64,000 nucleotides of DNA. Source: Neoceratodus forsteri. Lineage: Eukaryota; Chordata; Ceratodontiformes; Ceratodontidae. This document shows positions 22,318 to 34,499 of this stretch, one piece after another. The translations under genes and the position numbers were made by a program. A model generated the notes under the pieces. The model saw nothing but the letters and a program-made list of their open reading frames with translations. It did no database searches and was not told the origin of the DNA. Each line of letters begins with the position of its first letter. The stretch's first letter is position 1. Where the stretch lies: contig CM028129.1 of the NCBI GenBank assembly GCA_016271365.2, forward strand, positions 1,006,025,501 through 1,006,089,500, given 5' to 3'.

Positions 22318-25300
22318 TAAATATATTACTTGGAATGTTAAAGGGGCCCAGACTGCGCCTAAAAGATATCAGGTGTTGCATCATCTAGAACACTTGACAG
22401 TGAAGGTGGCATTCCTGCAGGAGCTGCACTCTGCCAGAACAGAGGGCAAATTTATTTAGAAGACAATGGGTGGGACAGGTGTATGGAGCTGGGAAAGACA
22501 CCAGCAAGAAAGGGGTGCTGATTCTAATCGTCAAAAATGTTAATTTTGTGGTAGAAAAAAAGGTCAAAGACCCAGGGGGTAGGTTTGTCTTCCTGCAGGG
22601 ATAACTACACAACACAAGGATGGTGATGGGTAATGTCTATGGATCCAGCTCTGATTCCCCATAGTTCTTCGCAATGCTCCTGAATGCCCTAGCCCAACTA
22701 GTAAGTCCCCCGATGCTCATAGGAGGGGACTGGAACCTAACCATATCATCAGACATAGACAGATCTGGTAGCCCAAGAAAAGGGCTTATCCCAGCTCAGA
22801 GGGGAATTAGAGATCTCATAGATCAACTGGAGTTACATGACATCTGGAGGGCATTACACTCTCAGGGGAGGGAATTCACCTTCAAATCAGCAGCACACGG
22901 GTCGGAGTCAAGCATTGACTATTTCCTGGGGTCCAGGAACTGGTTGCAGGGGCTGAATAGTTGTGAGATAGAGGCCAGAGAAATATCAGACCATAACCCG
23001 GTAGGCCTATGATATCACTTTGCCTCAGCATCAGAACCAGACAGGATATGGCAGCTCAACAACAGAGTACTACAGGACAAAAACATCCAAAAACATCTTA
23101 CAGGATTTATAGAGGAATCCCTTAAACAGAATATTGAGTCAGTGGAAAATCTTGAAGTGGGATGGGGCACAGTCAAATGTCACATTGGGGTGAACTGTTA
23201 ACAATAGCTACGAAAAAGAAAAAAGAAAGAGAAAAAGAACTACAAAACACTCTTAAGTGAAATCAGACACCTAGAAAAAGGATTAACCCCGCAGACCTCA
23301 GACGCAAACAGATTAGCACTTGACACACTAAGAAACAAATACCATGACCTTATCAGTGATAAAGTTGAGAAGGCAAAATACAGAACCAAAGCTAAATATA
23401 TAGAGACAGGGAGGTTAATGGAACTCAGGCTCAAGGAAGCAGGAAGCATCAAGCACATGTTGTTGGAATCATAAAACAACCCAGCGAGGCGTTATTAATG
23501 GGAGTAAGGAAATAGCTCAAGCTTTCCAGGAATTCTACCAAGACCTCTGTACAGTGGCAGATACACCGGACTTAGAAACCAGACTAGGGGCTTTCATGGA
23601 AGGCATTGTCCTACCAGAGATAGATGAAGATCAACAACAGATCCTTAAAAGAGCAATAGAACCATCAGAAATCCAACGGATAGTCAAACAACTGACACCA
23701 GATAAGGCCCCAGGGCCCGATGCATACACCCTAAACTTTTATAAAGTGTTTGGCTCAGTCCTAAGTCCATACTTGGCTAAAGTATACTCACACATGCACA
23801 AAAAGGGACTCACAGATCTCTCCCTAACACAGGCCATGATAACCTTAATACCAAAGCCAGGTAAAGATCCCAGCCTAGTGGCTAACTACAGGTCCATCTC
23901 CCTGATCAAGCTGGACATCAAAATACTGGCAAAGATCCTGGCAATGAGACTGGGTAAGGTGTGGGGGGACCTAATAGGCAATGACCAGGTTGGCTTCATG
24001 CAGGGCGGGAATTCCAGCGACCATATCAGAAAGCTAGAGCACCTGATCTCTGCATCTGGGGATCCTGAGACCCCTGCAGTCTTGGTCTCCCTAGACAGGG
24101 AGAAAGCCTTTGATAGTGTCTCATGGGAATACTTGTTTTTGATTCTTAAAAGTTACAATCTCCCTGTGGAGTTTATTACATGGATTAGCATCCTCTATAC
24201 AAGCCCCTCAGCTAAAATACTATGCAATGGAGTCCTGTCACAGAGTTTAGAATTACAAAGAAGTACCAGGCAGGGATGCCCTCTTTCACCATTACTGTTC
24301 AGCTTATTTCTGGAACCGTTAGCCCATAAAATTAACCATTCTCCACTTATACAGGGCATTACGATAGGGGAAAAACAATACAAGATGTCTCTTTACGCGG
24401 ACGACATACTGATGCATATTAGGGACCCTGAAATGTCTCTGCCAGAAGCCCTAGGACTGATAGAGAAGTTTGGGGCCATCTCTGCATACAAACTTAGTAT
24501 TTCTAAAACAATAGTCATGCCCCTAAATGCGGGAACACACAAAGCTGAAGTGGAAAGACTGGGGTTACAGTGGTATCCCAGCACACTATGATACCTAGGG
24601 ATAGACATTACTAGGGATAGGAACACGATGAAAAAGAAAAACCTGGACAATCTAGTAGATGTAATTAAACTAGTCCTAGAGAGATGGATAAAGCTCCCCC
24701 TATCACTCACTGGCAGGATAAGCACCATCAAAATGAATGTCCTCCCCAGAATATTATACCCCCTGTCCATGCTGAATATGGCACTGCCCCTCAAGTGGTT
24801 CAAAGGGATGCACTCCATAATCACTCAATTCATTTGGTCTGGAAAAGTTGCCAAACAATCTTATACTAAACAAACTGGACCAAAGGATAGAGGAGGCCTA
24901 AAACTACTTAACATCTTCCATTATTACCTGGCAGCCCACAGCAGTAAGTTCCTTAAATGGTATGGAGGTTGGGATACATCTCCTTTCCAAAACTACAAAC
25001 CTAGGTGGTTAGCAATAGAAAAAGAGCTATGTAATAAGGAAAGGGTAAACATCCAAGCCTGAATCCACTGTCCAGGGAAAAAGATACCTCTAACCATCAG
25101 GCACATGTCAATAGGAGTCAAAGACATAATATTTGTATAGGGAACAAGCAAAAAGCAATTCAGTATAGCCCCCTGGGTATATTGGCACATACCTATGGTT
25201 CAAAGTATAGTGGGAGAGGGAGGAATAAAAACCAGCAGAACCTTCCTGGAAGAGACAGGGAATGGTAAAGGTACAGCATACCAATACCTACAGGTGACAC

Positions 25301-26103
25301 ATGCAGTGAGTCAACATATGGGACCACAACCTTGGAGTGAAGCCCATGCACAGGCAGTCAATCAACTTAAAATACTAGCAAACAGTCTTAATGCAATCTC
25401 CAAGCTTGATCGTAAGGTGTCATCGGACAGTACAGAAAAAGGTCATTACTGAGTACAGACCCTCCTCCCGAACAGTGAACAGTGGGATTGGGAGAAGATA
25501 TGGCTTAATTTATACATGTATATAAAGATAGAACCCTTAAGACTGATGCAGTACAAGGTGTTACATAATCTGTATTATACCCTGGAGAAGCTACTCAAAA
25601 TGGGTAAAAGAAATGACTTATGTACCAAATGTAACAACGCCAAGAGTACACTGTATCATATCTTATGGGACTGCCCTAAGGGAAGGCCGCTGGGCAAAAG
25701 GATTAGGGCAGAGCTGGATCCACTGCTTAGCCTGGAGCATGCATTCACTCCTGAAATTTGCTTAGTGGGACACTATGACAACCAAATCCTCACCATTCAG
25801 AGATATCACATAGCTTTAATAGCTGCCACAGTCAAGAAGGTAATTCTTAGACACTGGCTAGATGATACGTTACCCTTATATGTGGAATGGCACAATGAGA
25901 TTCTGGCTATGCTGAGAATGGAAAAGATTATTGCCTGTACAAATGACAGATATAAAAGTTACCAAAAGGGGTGGGGAAAAACTCCATGTGCTGTTAACAT
26001 GGGATCCAGTGACAACTTGAAGAATGGGCCCTGGGGGTTCACAAAGGTATTGCCTACAGGTTTGATATGTGCTGTATTTGGCCAAAAAATGTTTCTTCAC
26101 TAA
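22318..26103 (+). pseudogene. L1 ORF2 (endonuclease and reverse transcriptase) remnant
   Basis: ORF2p nicks the target and primes reverse transcription. The APE-type endonuclease starts near 22324 (YITWNVKG), has FLQEL in place of the usual QETH, then GGDWNL near 22722 and ISDHNPVGL near 22986-23012. The RT spans about 23554-24600: DKAPGPDAYTLNFYK, YRSISLIKLDIKILAKIL, NDQVGFMQGGNSSDHI, SLDREKAFDSVSWEYL (motif A), STRQGCPLSPLLFSLFLEPL, and LYADDILMHI (motif C) near 24391-24420. A C-terminal Cys/His cluster (CTKCNNAKSTLYHILWDC) lies at 25624-25677. Stops or shifts occur throughout the endonuclease, near 24591, 25062 and 25452. Confidence 0.93.
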
Positions 26104-26302
26104 TAACCAAATGAATATGAAACATGTAAGTCTTCTGACATAGTAACAACCAGAGTAACAATTGTCATCCGGGGGGGGGGGCATAAGGTCAGTGTTGTAA
26201 ATGTGTAAGTGTATGTAGTCTTGTTGGATGTATTATGGTGTGTGTGTGTGTGTGTCTTTTGTTTGAAAATCTACAATAAAACGTATTATGTTTAAAAAAC
26301 AA

Positions 26303-26317
26303 AAGTCATTTAAGGTG
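26303..26317 (+). repeat. L1 target-site duplication, right copy
   Basis: AAGTCATTTAAGGTG follows the L1 A-rich tail and is identical to 18999-19013. Confidence 0.85.
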
Positions 26318-26600
26318 AACTGCACTTTACCGGTACGTTTTTTTTTCTGTAGATGCCTTTTTCCACATTTTGTTATTGTTCATTCACTTTTTACTGGTCT
26401 TTAGATAACTCAGTGGGTGTTTCTAATTTATATACTGGAATAAGGAACATTTTAAAATGGTAGGATGTGGTTTAGATCCTGTCAACCATAGAGTTCTACA
26501 GTTGGATACAGATGCATTGTGACAACATAAGAACTTAGTAAGGACATAAACTGCATCATGCAGTTATAAAAGCTGGAAATGTTTCAAGAAGTCGGGCTCT
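26318..26600. other. Short unassigned spacer between LINEs
   Basis: Nothing recognised. The L2-type LINE may begin within it, since coding similarity starts near 26604. Confidence 0.35.
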
Positions 26601-26603
26601 GAA

Positions 26604-28220
26604 TTGTATTTTAATTCCTTCAGGGTACTAAGAAACTCCTGTAGGAGAAAAATCAGACTGGCCAAAAGCTTCTATTGCAAAGAACTCCTACTGGATGCAG
26701 TGGGTGACTCCAGGAGGATCTGGAGTCACGTAAAATCAATCCTAGGTTCCAAACAGGAATGTAACGCTAATGATATCGTACTAAATGGTGCTCACTACAA
26801 TGATCCTCAGACCACTGCCAATGCTTTCAAGAAACACTTCTCAGACCTTTCTACTTCACCTCCTCATTCCCTTCCACACCTACTACACAGTGTTTTCCCC
26901 CGGATGACCCTAAACTACCCTACCCACCTTTCCGCTTTAGGGTAATTATAAAATCTGAAGTCCTCAAACTCCTAAATAAAATCTCTGACACCACTAGTGT
27001 CGGCTCTGATACCCTTGAGCCCAAACTCCTGAAACTAGCTACCACTTTTATGGCTGGGCCCCTGTCCAAAATGTTCACGTTATCCCCCTGCCAAAATTAT
27101 GTCCCGGATATCTGGAATATTGCTAGAGTAACTCCAGCCTTTAAGAAAGGAGATAGAAAGATGATCTCAAATTACCACCCAATTGCCATACTCTCAGTTT
27201 TGAACAAACTACTGGAAAAGCTAGTGGCAGCCCAAACTCTGGACTTGTTACTAAACATAATCGCCTCACTGCCAAACACATGGCTTTCACAAGGGTCACA
27301 GCACTTCCACTGCCCTGCTCCAACTCACGAACAGCATTCAAACTGCTATGGACTCAGGCTCCCTAACTGGTGCAATTTTCGTTGACCTCACAAAAGCCTT
27401 TGATCTTGTAGACCACCCACTTCTTCTCTCCTGTCATAGATCCCTTGGTTTCTTGGACCCGACTATTGACTGGTTCCGTAGCTACCTGACAAATAGGGGA
27501 CAGGTTGTCAAGTTTAACTCGGCTGTGTCTGAGCATGCTACTATAAACATTGGTGTTCCTCAGGGCTCCATCCTTGGTCCTCTATTCTTTTCTATCTTTA
27601 TAAATCAGATTGTGCCAGCCACCCCCTCCTGCTCCTCAATTCTCTACGCTGATGATCTGGTACTTTACTCCAGCTCAAGTTCCATATCTGTGATCAACCT
27701 CTCTCTCTCACCTCTGCTTTTGTCAACATCCAGGAGTGGATCTCAAAGCATAAGCTGTTATTAAATATGAGCAAAAACCCAATCTATGCTTTTTGGATCT
27801 GGAATCAAACTAAAAAAATGCCATAACTAATTTAGAATCCAGTGCCCTGATGGCACTGTTATCGAGAAGGTCAGCTCTGTCAAATATCTTGGAGTTGTCC
27901 TTGATAAATCATTGAACTTTGACCTCCATATCTGGATCACAACGAAAGCTGTAAATACTAAAATTGGCATTGCCTACAGGACGAGCCATTCCCTCACTCC
28001 TTCAGCTAGACTGGCCACTGCCCAGGGCATCCTCCTTCCTGCACTTACGTATGGTGCAGTCACATATGTGAGAGCTACAAGCACTGCCCTCAAGAAATGG
28101 GATACAACATACAATAATATCTGTCATTTTGCCTCTTCATCCCCACACCTAAAGCATCACTCTCAGCTTACCATGATTTCAACTGGCTCTCCCCTTCAGC
28201 TCACGGTCTCCTTTCACTAG
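26604..28220 (+). pseudogene. L2-type reverse transcriptase remnant
   Basis: Order of motifs: linker with RRKIRLAKSFYCKELL and WSHVKSILG (26649-26746), then after a frameshift a VPDIWNIARVTPAFKKGD and NYHPIAILSVLNKLLEKL block (27103-27220). Motif A, TGAIFVDLTKAFDLVDH, is at about 27366-27416. GVPQGSILGPLFFSIFIN (motif B) lies near 27553-27606 and LYADDLVLY (motif C, DD) near 27642-27668. A C-terminal LLPALTYGAV segment lies at 28031-28060. Breaks occur at about 26942, 27385, 27764 and 27900. Confidence 0.88.
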
Positions 28221-28978
28221 GATCTTTGATAGACAATATAGTCAGACACGCTATACCGGCTGAGCTTGCCTCCGTGCTGCGCCCTCTTATAGCTTCCTAT
28301 GGGCTACTGTCCGCTGAAAAGTCCTTATTTCAAGTGCCATGGATAAAAACAACAAAGGGTTCTGTTTCTTTCTCTATTATAGTCCCAAGCTAGTTGAACT
28401 CCTTACCCTTGGATGTCCATAGTGCACCCAATCATGCACTCTTCAAAAAATGGCACTGTTTTTTTCTTTGGAATTTTTCCCCCTGTACTTGCTTCAATCC
28501 TCCCTAAACCACTCGCCTCTGCCACCTCATTCCCTGGTCCCTAAGCCTACCCCATATATGCCCACTCTAGCTCTAGTTTCTTATACTCCTCCTATCACAC
28601 TAATCGTCCCCCTCCCCTCTCTTTCTTGCCTATCTACCCCTCCTATGCTAACTCCTTAAATTGGTTTATCCTATCTTCTCATGGAATTAGGATTCTCATG
28701 TCAGGCGCCGCACTTAAACTTGAATGATTTTGTCTTTTGTCCTTTGTTTTACCATACCTGGACTCAGCACTTATATCCTCTGTGAACATGTTACCCTGTG
28801 AAATTGCTGTAACCTCATATTCTGTATTGTAATCAAATGCTGTAACCTTGTATTCTGTATTGTATCAAATCTGTTATTCATTGTTATGTGTCTCCAAATT
28901 GCCTACCTGCCTGAAAATAGTCACTCTGTGTCTAGTGCCCTTACCTGGTTAATAAAAACTAAATAAATAAATAAATAA
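26604..28978 (+). mobile_element. L2-type non-LTR LINE, 5'-truncated
   Basis: It begins in the linker before the RT and ends at a clear (TAAA)n tail at 28956-28978. The terminal sequence is CTGCCTGAAAATAGTC, then TCTAGTGCCCTTACC and TGGTTAATAAAAACTAAATA. This 3' end is shared with the minus-strand SINE at 8069-8480 and, in shorter form, with the CORE SINEs. That makes this family the likely source of machinery for SINE movement here. No ORF1 or endonuclease is seen. Confidence 0.88.
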
Positions 28979-28979
28979 G

Positions 28980-29540
28980 TAAAATGGTCCTTGTCCACAG
29001 TGTGTAGATCAGAAACACCCACTAAATTTGCTAAATGGTCAGTAAAGATGAACAAAATAACAGAATTAGGTCCAATATGTGAAAATAGGTTCTACAGAAA
29101 ACAGACTTACCATGCTTAAAGCATTCTTTAATTAGTCCCAAACTGCCTGGGTACCCTTGATCAACTGTGCCAATAGGTTTCATTTAATGGAAGTACTGTA
29201 GAGGGCTTTCCTTGGGACAGCTCTGTCACCTGTCTTGATGCAACCATAAAACAAAAAGGGTTTTAAAGACACATATTTAAAGAAGATTAGTGGTGTAGTT
29301 CTGTGCAGTCGCAAGGGAGCACCAACCCCTTACTTCATGCTAAGATGGAGTGCCGCTCCCATACTTCTGAAGTTCTTCAAATTATGTTGATTATGCGGTT
29401 CTCAGAGTTGGCGCATGCACATTTAATGCCAGCTCCTCACTTTGGACTCCCACAATGCCACCAACCATTGATATGCTCAGAACATGCAGTCTGCGCTTGT
29501 ATTGCAGCATCACACATGCAGCATACATGTCCACTGTGCA
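28980..29540. other. Unassigned intronic DNA
   Basis: No gene, transposon protein or clear tandem repeat recognised. Confidence 0.4.
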
Positions 29541-29765
29541 CCATTGTCTTCTGGAAGGCATCAAGGCAGTGAGACTTTGAGGTGGCTTTTGGTCCATTCT
29601 TTCTCTGGTGCAAAGCGATGAGGCTGGAGGCTTCAAGGTGGCTTTAGTTTAACATTTGGCCCATTTTTTTCTGGCACAAGGCAGCAAGGCTGGAGGCTTC
29701 AAGGTGGCTTTAGTGTTTTTGGCCCATTCTTTTTCTGATGCAAGCCACATGGGCAGTGATATCCT
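29541..29765 (+). repeat. 56- to 66-bp minisatellite, about 3.5 units
   Basis: GGTGGCTT recurs at 29581, 29637 and 29703. Each unit also has a CCCATT(C/T)TTT-TCTG segment and a GGCTGGAGGCTTCAA junction. A degraded first unit precedes 29581. Spacing varies from 56 to 66 bp through small indels. Confidence 0.8.
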
Positions 29766-31429
29766 CTGCTCCCAGCACTCCAAGTCTTCCTCATAAGCCT
29801 CCAGCATTACTATTGTTTCAGTGGTGGCAGCGAGGATAGGATCGTTCCAGTCAGTCCGGAAGGAAATCCTCACTCATAGTAAGATGCCTTTCAGTTTCTT
29901 TATTTTTATGACAAAATAAAGACTGAGCTGAAAAGTCAGAGATGGCTAATATTTAAGTGAGAGTTTTCTTTTGTAGTAAAATAATCAGGGTTGGCAAGAG
30001 TATGCTTCTTAACTACTGATGGTCCCACAACATTACAGCCCTTTTAATTGTTGCTGTCTTCTTCTCGAGGAGACCTCAGTGAAAACCCTACTTGTGAGTA
30101 CTGTTTATGTGTTAATTAGTGGGCCTCTGATCCCTTCTGCCTCCCATGATAGGGGCTACTACTTTGCATAAACCAGCACCACACTGTTTTCAAGTGACTG
30201 ATACTTTAGAATGGTCGTGCTTTGGAGTGGAGAGGGATGGGACGCAAGAAGTGACAGGCTGACTGAACTGACATATGCTGCTGTTTAATATATTGCATCA
30301 GCCTTACAAAAATTATTAATACAATGGTTCTCCCCTTTGCTCCATCTTTTCATTGACTAGCCCCGGGGAGCACTGCCTCCCCTTCCCTCCACCAATGAGC
30401 TGTAACATTTTTGCTGACATTCACCCTTCTCACATAGACTGCTGAGGTGGGAAGCAGAGGGACAGGAACTCAGTATCATAATGTCTGCACCACCCCTGCC
30501 CCTATCACCACCAGTAGTCAATCCCAACACAGGACTATCTTGTGGATCTAAGGTGGGCATGGGGTGCTGCTTTGTTTGTAACTCAAATGTTGGAATCTAG
30601 AGGTATCAGCCACTGTGGAGAAGGGACCTGACTGGTGGGTGAGGGGAACTGGAACTGTAGAGGCCAGCCATAAGCTATATGAATATATTAATCCCTGGGG
30701 AATTGATACGTCCCAAGGAATTTGACCAACTTTGGCCTGGTGCACCGTGACTGTGTCAGTTTAACCAGGTGAAGATAGAATTCGGACATCTTGAATTTAC
30801 CTGGTGAAGGTGCTTAGTTTCTGTTAAAGTTTTAAGAGTTGTAAAGTTCATTTTACTGGTCACTCCACTGTTATGGATATGGAATAATCACATGCTGTAT
30901 ACAATTTGTTGGAGGTTTTCAAGCACTGAATGGGAAAAGAAAGGTAAACAACCTCCAACACCATGATGATTACTAATTAGAGCACGTCAGAATCAGACCT
31001 GGGAAACAAACAAGGGCATTGTGGGGTGGGGAACATGGAAATTTTTCCCTCGACAGCATAACTGTAAAAACTAGACATGGGGTCACCTAAACTCAAAATT
31101 GTCTCATATCATTATCATAGCATAGTTACATATTCTGATGTCCTAAACAGGATTATGATATCAAGTGTGGATGAGGAGCCAGAGCAAAGGATGAGGGCAA
31201 TGATCTACTGTTGTGAGAGTGTGCATAGTTATAAAGAAAAGAGGAAACTGAATATGGAAATACATGAACTATGAGCTGATCAGTAGAGGTAGCCATTTCA
31301 AATAGTCAGGCTGAAGATTAACTGTTCTGCTGTGGGGGTCGTGGTTCGTGGTCACAGATCCCTTACTTCTAAATTTAGCACTACACCACTGGAGAGGATT
31401 TCAGCACTGAGTAATGATTTTATCTACTG
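29766..31429. other. Unassigned intronic DNA
   Basis: No supported gene. A minus-strand TGGTGTAGTGCTAA near 31380-31395 is tRNA-A-box-like and may mark another SINE remnant, but no B box is clear. Confidence 0.35.
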
Positions 31430-31552
31430 TACTGGAATTTTATGTTATTAGGGTCTGTTGGTACAGTATGTATGTTAGTTTGACTCAGAATGCGCTATTA
31501 ACCCCGGACAGGCTTGCACGAAAGGGTGCATAATAAATCAATAAAATCAAAA
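31430..31552 (+). mobile_element. Possible LINE 3' end
   Basis: GGACAGGCTTGCACGAAAGG, then GTGCATAATAAATCAATAAAATC, looks like a short L2-type 3' terminus with an (AATAAATC)n-like tail. No coding part is visible, so the call is weak. Confidence 0.35.
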
Positions 31553-32605
31553 TACTGTGCCATGGTCAACTAGAAGAGAATTTAAAAATAATCTGATTAG
31601 GCTTGTTTTATTCCTATTTACTTAGCTTTCTGATTGTATTCCCACACCCTTTCACTGATGCTCCCCTCATTCCTCACCACCCAGATCCCAAAGGCTGAAT
31701 CCCTGTCCAGCTCTCACTGAGCTGGAAGAGCATGTGGGCTCCAATAGGATTCTACAGATTTTAGATTCAAACCTGAAATGTTTACATACCAAACCCAGAG
31801 TTTTCACACTGCAAAATGTTCTCATGAACCAAAAAAACAAAACATTCAAATCAGTGGGATACTTCAGCCAATATAATAAGGCTGGCAATCTCCAGAAGCC
31901 TCCCTGAAAAAAGGAAATAAAACGACTAAAACAAGAAAATGCTCATCACTGTGTCAGCATAATCCACCTAAAATAATCTGAACCTCAATTAAAGAGCCCT
32001 ACTGAGGGGACTACATTCTTAACACTGTGGGAATTAAAACAATAATAATTTTAACAATGCTGCATTTTATTAAATTGCTTCCTATGTACAAAAGTGTCTG
32101 ACTTTATGAACATACTATTTTTTTGACTTGTCAAATCTATAATTATCACTATACTGCAGAGAAAGGCAGAATATCTGAAAGTTAGGAAAAGTACCCACTA
32201 AACCTTTGCTCCAGGAGCAGATTTGTGCCCAGAGCAAACTACAGGTATCTTGGATCATGCTTGAAGCACACTGTGAGTGCTAAAGGCATGTTTGAATTTA
32301 CCAGCTGAAAGATACAGGTGCTTACCTGTTTGTTTCTCACAAACCACAGTCTCCTGCAGGCCACAAGGTATTGGGAGCTATAGGGATGTGAGGAACAAGG
32401 AGCAATAGGGGTACAAGGAGCAAATGAGCAGTTAGCGCTTGCAAAAAGCAGTTGCTCCTATGGAACAATCTGCCATATTCAAAACTCCCCGTGCAAATTA
32501 TACGATAGCAGAGGCAAAGTACAGGTACTTTGGATCATTCACATCCCGTTATGGCCTCATTACAGGCCAATGGGCAAACAGTTGCTCCCTGGATATCCAC
32601 CCTTG
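31553..32605. other. Unassigned intronic DNA
   Basis: A roughly 28-bp motif (ACAGGTA-TTGGATCAT) occurs at about 32241 and 32521, hinting at a diverged direct repeat. No gene seen. Confidence 0.35.
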
Positions 32606-32609
32606 ACTG

Positions 32610-32815
32610 CAGCCCCAGTGCCATGAATGCCTCCCAGCCTGTTCCCTGTGCTGTTATCTGTCTCTAGAAGCCCTGGTACTCTAGCAGCCTCCCTGCCTGA
32701 TCCATGTGCCATGTAACTTCCTAAATAAGCCCTGGTAGTCTAGTTCCCCCAACCTTTCCCTATGCAGTATACATTTTAACATTAGCCCTGGTAGTCTAGT
32801 GATGCCCTCACTCAA
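32610..32815 (+). repeat. 56- to 59-bp minisatellite, 3 to 4 units
   Basis: AGCCCTGGTA(C/G)TCTAG recurs at 32669, 32728 and 32784. The intervening segments carry CCTGCCTGATCCATGTGCC-like sequence. Confidence 0.75.
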
Positions 32816-33189
32816 TTGTTGTGTTGTGTGCCTTCCTACACAAGTTGTAAGCCATAAGGTGCATTCAGGTGATTTGCACAGGCTCCTGGCATGCTTTAGT
32901 GCCGACATGCTAACAGGCTACTGCTTCACTAACTGTGCCTTGCAAAATGCCACTTTTAGCAATTCCCCTGCTTCCCGGGTGCAAATCATGGCTAGCAAGC
33001 CACTTTCCATTAGCACAATGCTCATTCTTTAGAATATCAGTGCCAAAGGTTACTGGCCCTGCTGTGTTTAAAATAAAGCTTATCCTGAGTAAGACATCTA
33101 ACAGTTGTAACCAGCTGTGACCCAGAGAAAATCTTGTACATTTAGCATTTTTGGGTATCAGCTGAAAAGACACTTGTATATTACAGAGG

Positions 33190-33365
33190 TCTCTAATTGT
33201 TTTTAAAATTGAATTTCTAACTGTATGTTTTTATGCCTGTCTTGCTGTTTGTAATTTTAGATACAATGTAATTGTACTAGTAAATGTGACCAAGGTATGC
33301 TTGTAAAATGGTTATGAGGTCCAGTGTACCAGCTCAGTAACCAAATGAATAAATTGAATAAAATG
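33190..33365 (+). mobile_element. L2-type LINE 3' end fragment
   Basis: A 3'-UTR-like stretch ends in GGTCCAGTGTACCAGCTCAG and a degenerate (AATTGAATAAA)n tail. This resembles other L2-type ends in the window. It lies about 300 bp before the first copine exon. Confidence 0.4.
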
Positions 33366-33671
33366 AAATTGAAAGAGTAGTCAATCTAGCCTACATTTAT
33401 AAAAAGAACATTGTCATTTCAAATGATGTGTAAATGGATCCCAGTTGCAATCCCTGTTTAGTCGCACTAGTTGTTTATCACAACTGTTTTATGTTCCTAT
33501 TTCTAGTGATTGCTAGCACAAAGAGCTTCCATCTCCCCTTTCACATACGTAAATCAGCATAAACACAATTCTTAAGGACTGCTGGACTTTGCAGCTGATG
33601 CAGATGTTTTATGAAAAGAATTGCTAGTTAGCTGTTGATCAGACTTTCAAACTCTCTCTCTCACTTTACAG

Positions 33672-33799
33672 AATGGTGACTTCACAAACCCGAACTGCAC
33701 AGGTATTGAGGGAGTCCTGGAGGCATATTACCACACCCTACGAACCGTCCAGCTTTACGGGCCAACCAACTTTGCTCCAGTCATCACCCAGACTGCAAG
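33672..33799 (+). CDS. Copine exon, A-domain part 1
   Basis: Copines are cytosolic calcium-dependent phospholipid-binding proteins with two C2 domains and a C-terminal A domain that binds partner proteins. This 128-bp exon opens at phase 0 with codons for NGDFTNPNC, continues [18 protein letters not shown] and [15 protein letters not shown], and ends with two bases of an Arg codon. A strong acceptor (CTCTCTCTCACTTTACAG) and donor (AG|GTGAGC) flank it. GIEGV-EAY and LYGPTNFAP are hallmark copine A-domain strings, closest in memory to CPNE5/8/9. The frame has no stop or frameshift, unlike all nearby transposon frames. The upstream exon lies outside the window. The exact paralog cannot be fixed from 77 residues. 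Confidence 0.95.
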
Positions 33800-34319
33800 G
33801 TGAGCAAACACCAATGTCCTGTTTACCACCTTTTCAGTTAACCTAACCCTGAGATATTCATGGACGGGTACCTTCCATACCCCTCCCCTGAGGATCCATC
33901 TGGAAATTAGCTGTTATCAGTTCAGCACGTCTTTCCTGGTAAAACTTTAGAAATAAACAAATAATAAATAACTCCAGCCTGAGATACCCACTGTCTGGAC
34001 TGCACCCAACCGCATCTTCACACACCAAAAGTGAAACACTGCCTCCAAACCAACTGTGAGACACCCAGTTCCAGGCAGCAGGCACATTGCCCCCAACTCC
34101 AGCCTGTGATATGCACAACCCTGACCAACAGGGACTCTGCCCAAACCAACAATCTGAAATATCCCTAGTCAAGCACTTCCCAGAACTTAGCCTGAGCTAC
34201 CCACAGTTCAGACAAGCAAGGGCAGGAGGCACCTCCTACACACTCATCTTTAACCTATCCACTTCCAGTTGGTTCACGATTTCAGATTTGACACTGAAAT
34301 CCTTCTCTTGTCTGTACAG
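33800..34319 (+). other. 520-bp copine intron
   Basis: This is the only complete intron in the window. It begins GTGAGC and ends with a pyrimidine-rich acceptor (CTTCTCTTGTCTGTACAG). It contains loosely repeated CC-rich phrases on the theme of AACTCCAGCCTGAGATA (near 33971, 34096 and 34185), which suggests a degraded tandem repeat. Its phase is 2, splitting an Arg codon. It stands in sharp contrast to the introns of 29 kb or more on either side. Confidence 0.9.
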
Positions 34320-34422
34320 GTTGGCTGCAGAGGTGACTGATGGCTCTCAGTATTTTGTTCTTTTAATAATCACGGATGGAGTGATCTCTGACATGGTACA
34401 GACCAAGGAAGCTGTCGTGAAT
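34320..34422 (+). CDS. Copine exon, A-domain part 2
   Basis: This 103-bp exon completes the split Arg codon and encodes [20 protein letters not shown] followed by [23 protein letters not shown] is the central beta strand of the A domain, with the Asp-Gly turn typical of vWA-like folds. DM-QTKEA-V is the copine signature that follows it. A strong acceptor (TTGTCTGTACAG) and an ideal donor (AT|GTAAGT) flank it, and the exon ends at phase 0. The next copine exon, expected to start like LPMSI, is not seen within the remaining 29.5 kb. The reading frame is intact across both exons. Confidence 0.95.
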
Positions 34423-34499
34423 GTAAGTATTTTTTTACTGTGCCTTGAAAAGATTGGTGCTTTCATATTCTAAGTGGCCCAGCAATTGGATATCTTTCC

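Larger units (their letters stand above)
19014..26302 (+). mobile_element. L1 LINE, full length by target-site duplication, inactive
   Basis: This plus-strand L1 spans about 7.3 kb between perfect 15-bp target-site duplications. It contains a short 5' leader, an ORF1 remnant (19188 to about 20015), a 2.3-kb interval that includes a foldback, an ORF2 remnant (22318 to about 26103), a (GT)n-bearing 3' UTR, and an A-rich end (AATAAAACG, then AAAAAAC) near 26302. Both frames carry several stops and frameshifts, so it is dead. The interval between the ORFs is far longer than in typical L1s and is probably later insertion. Confidence 0.9.
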
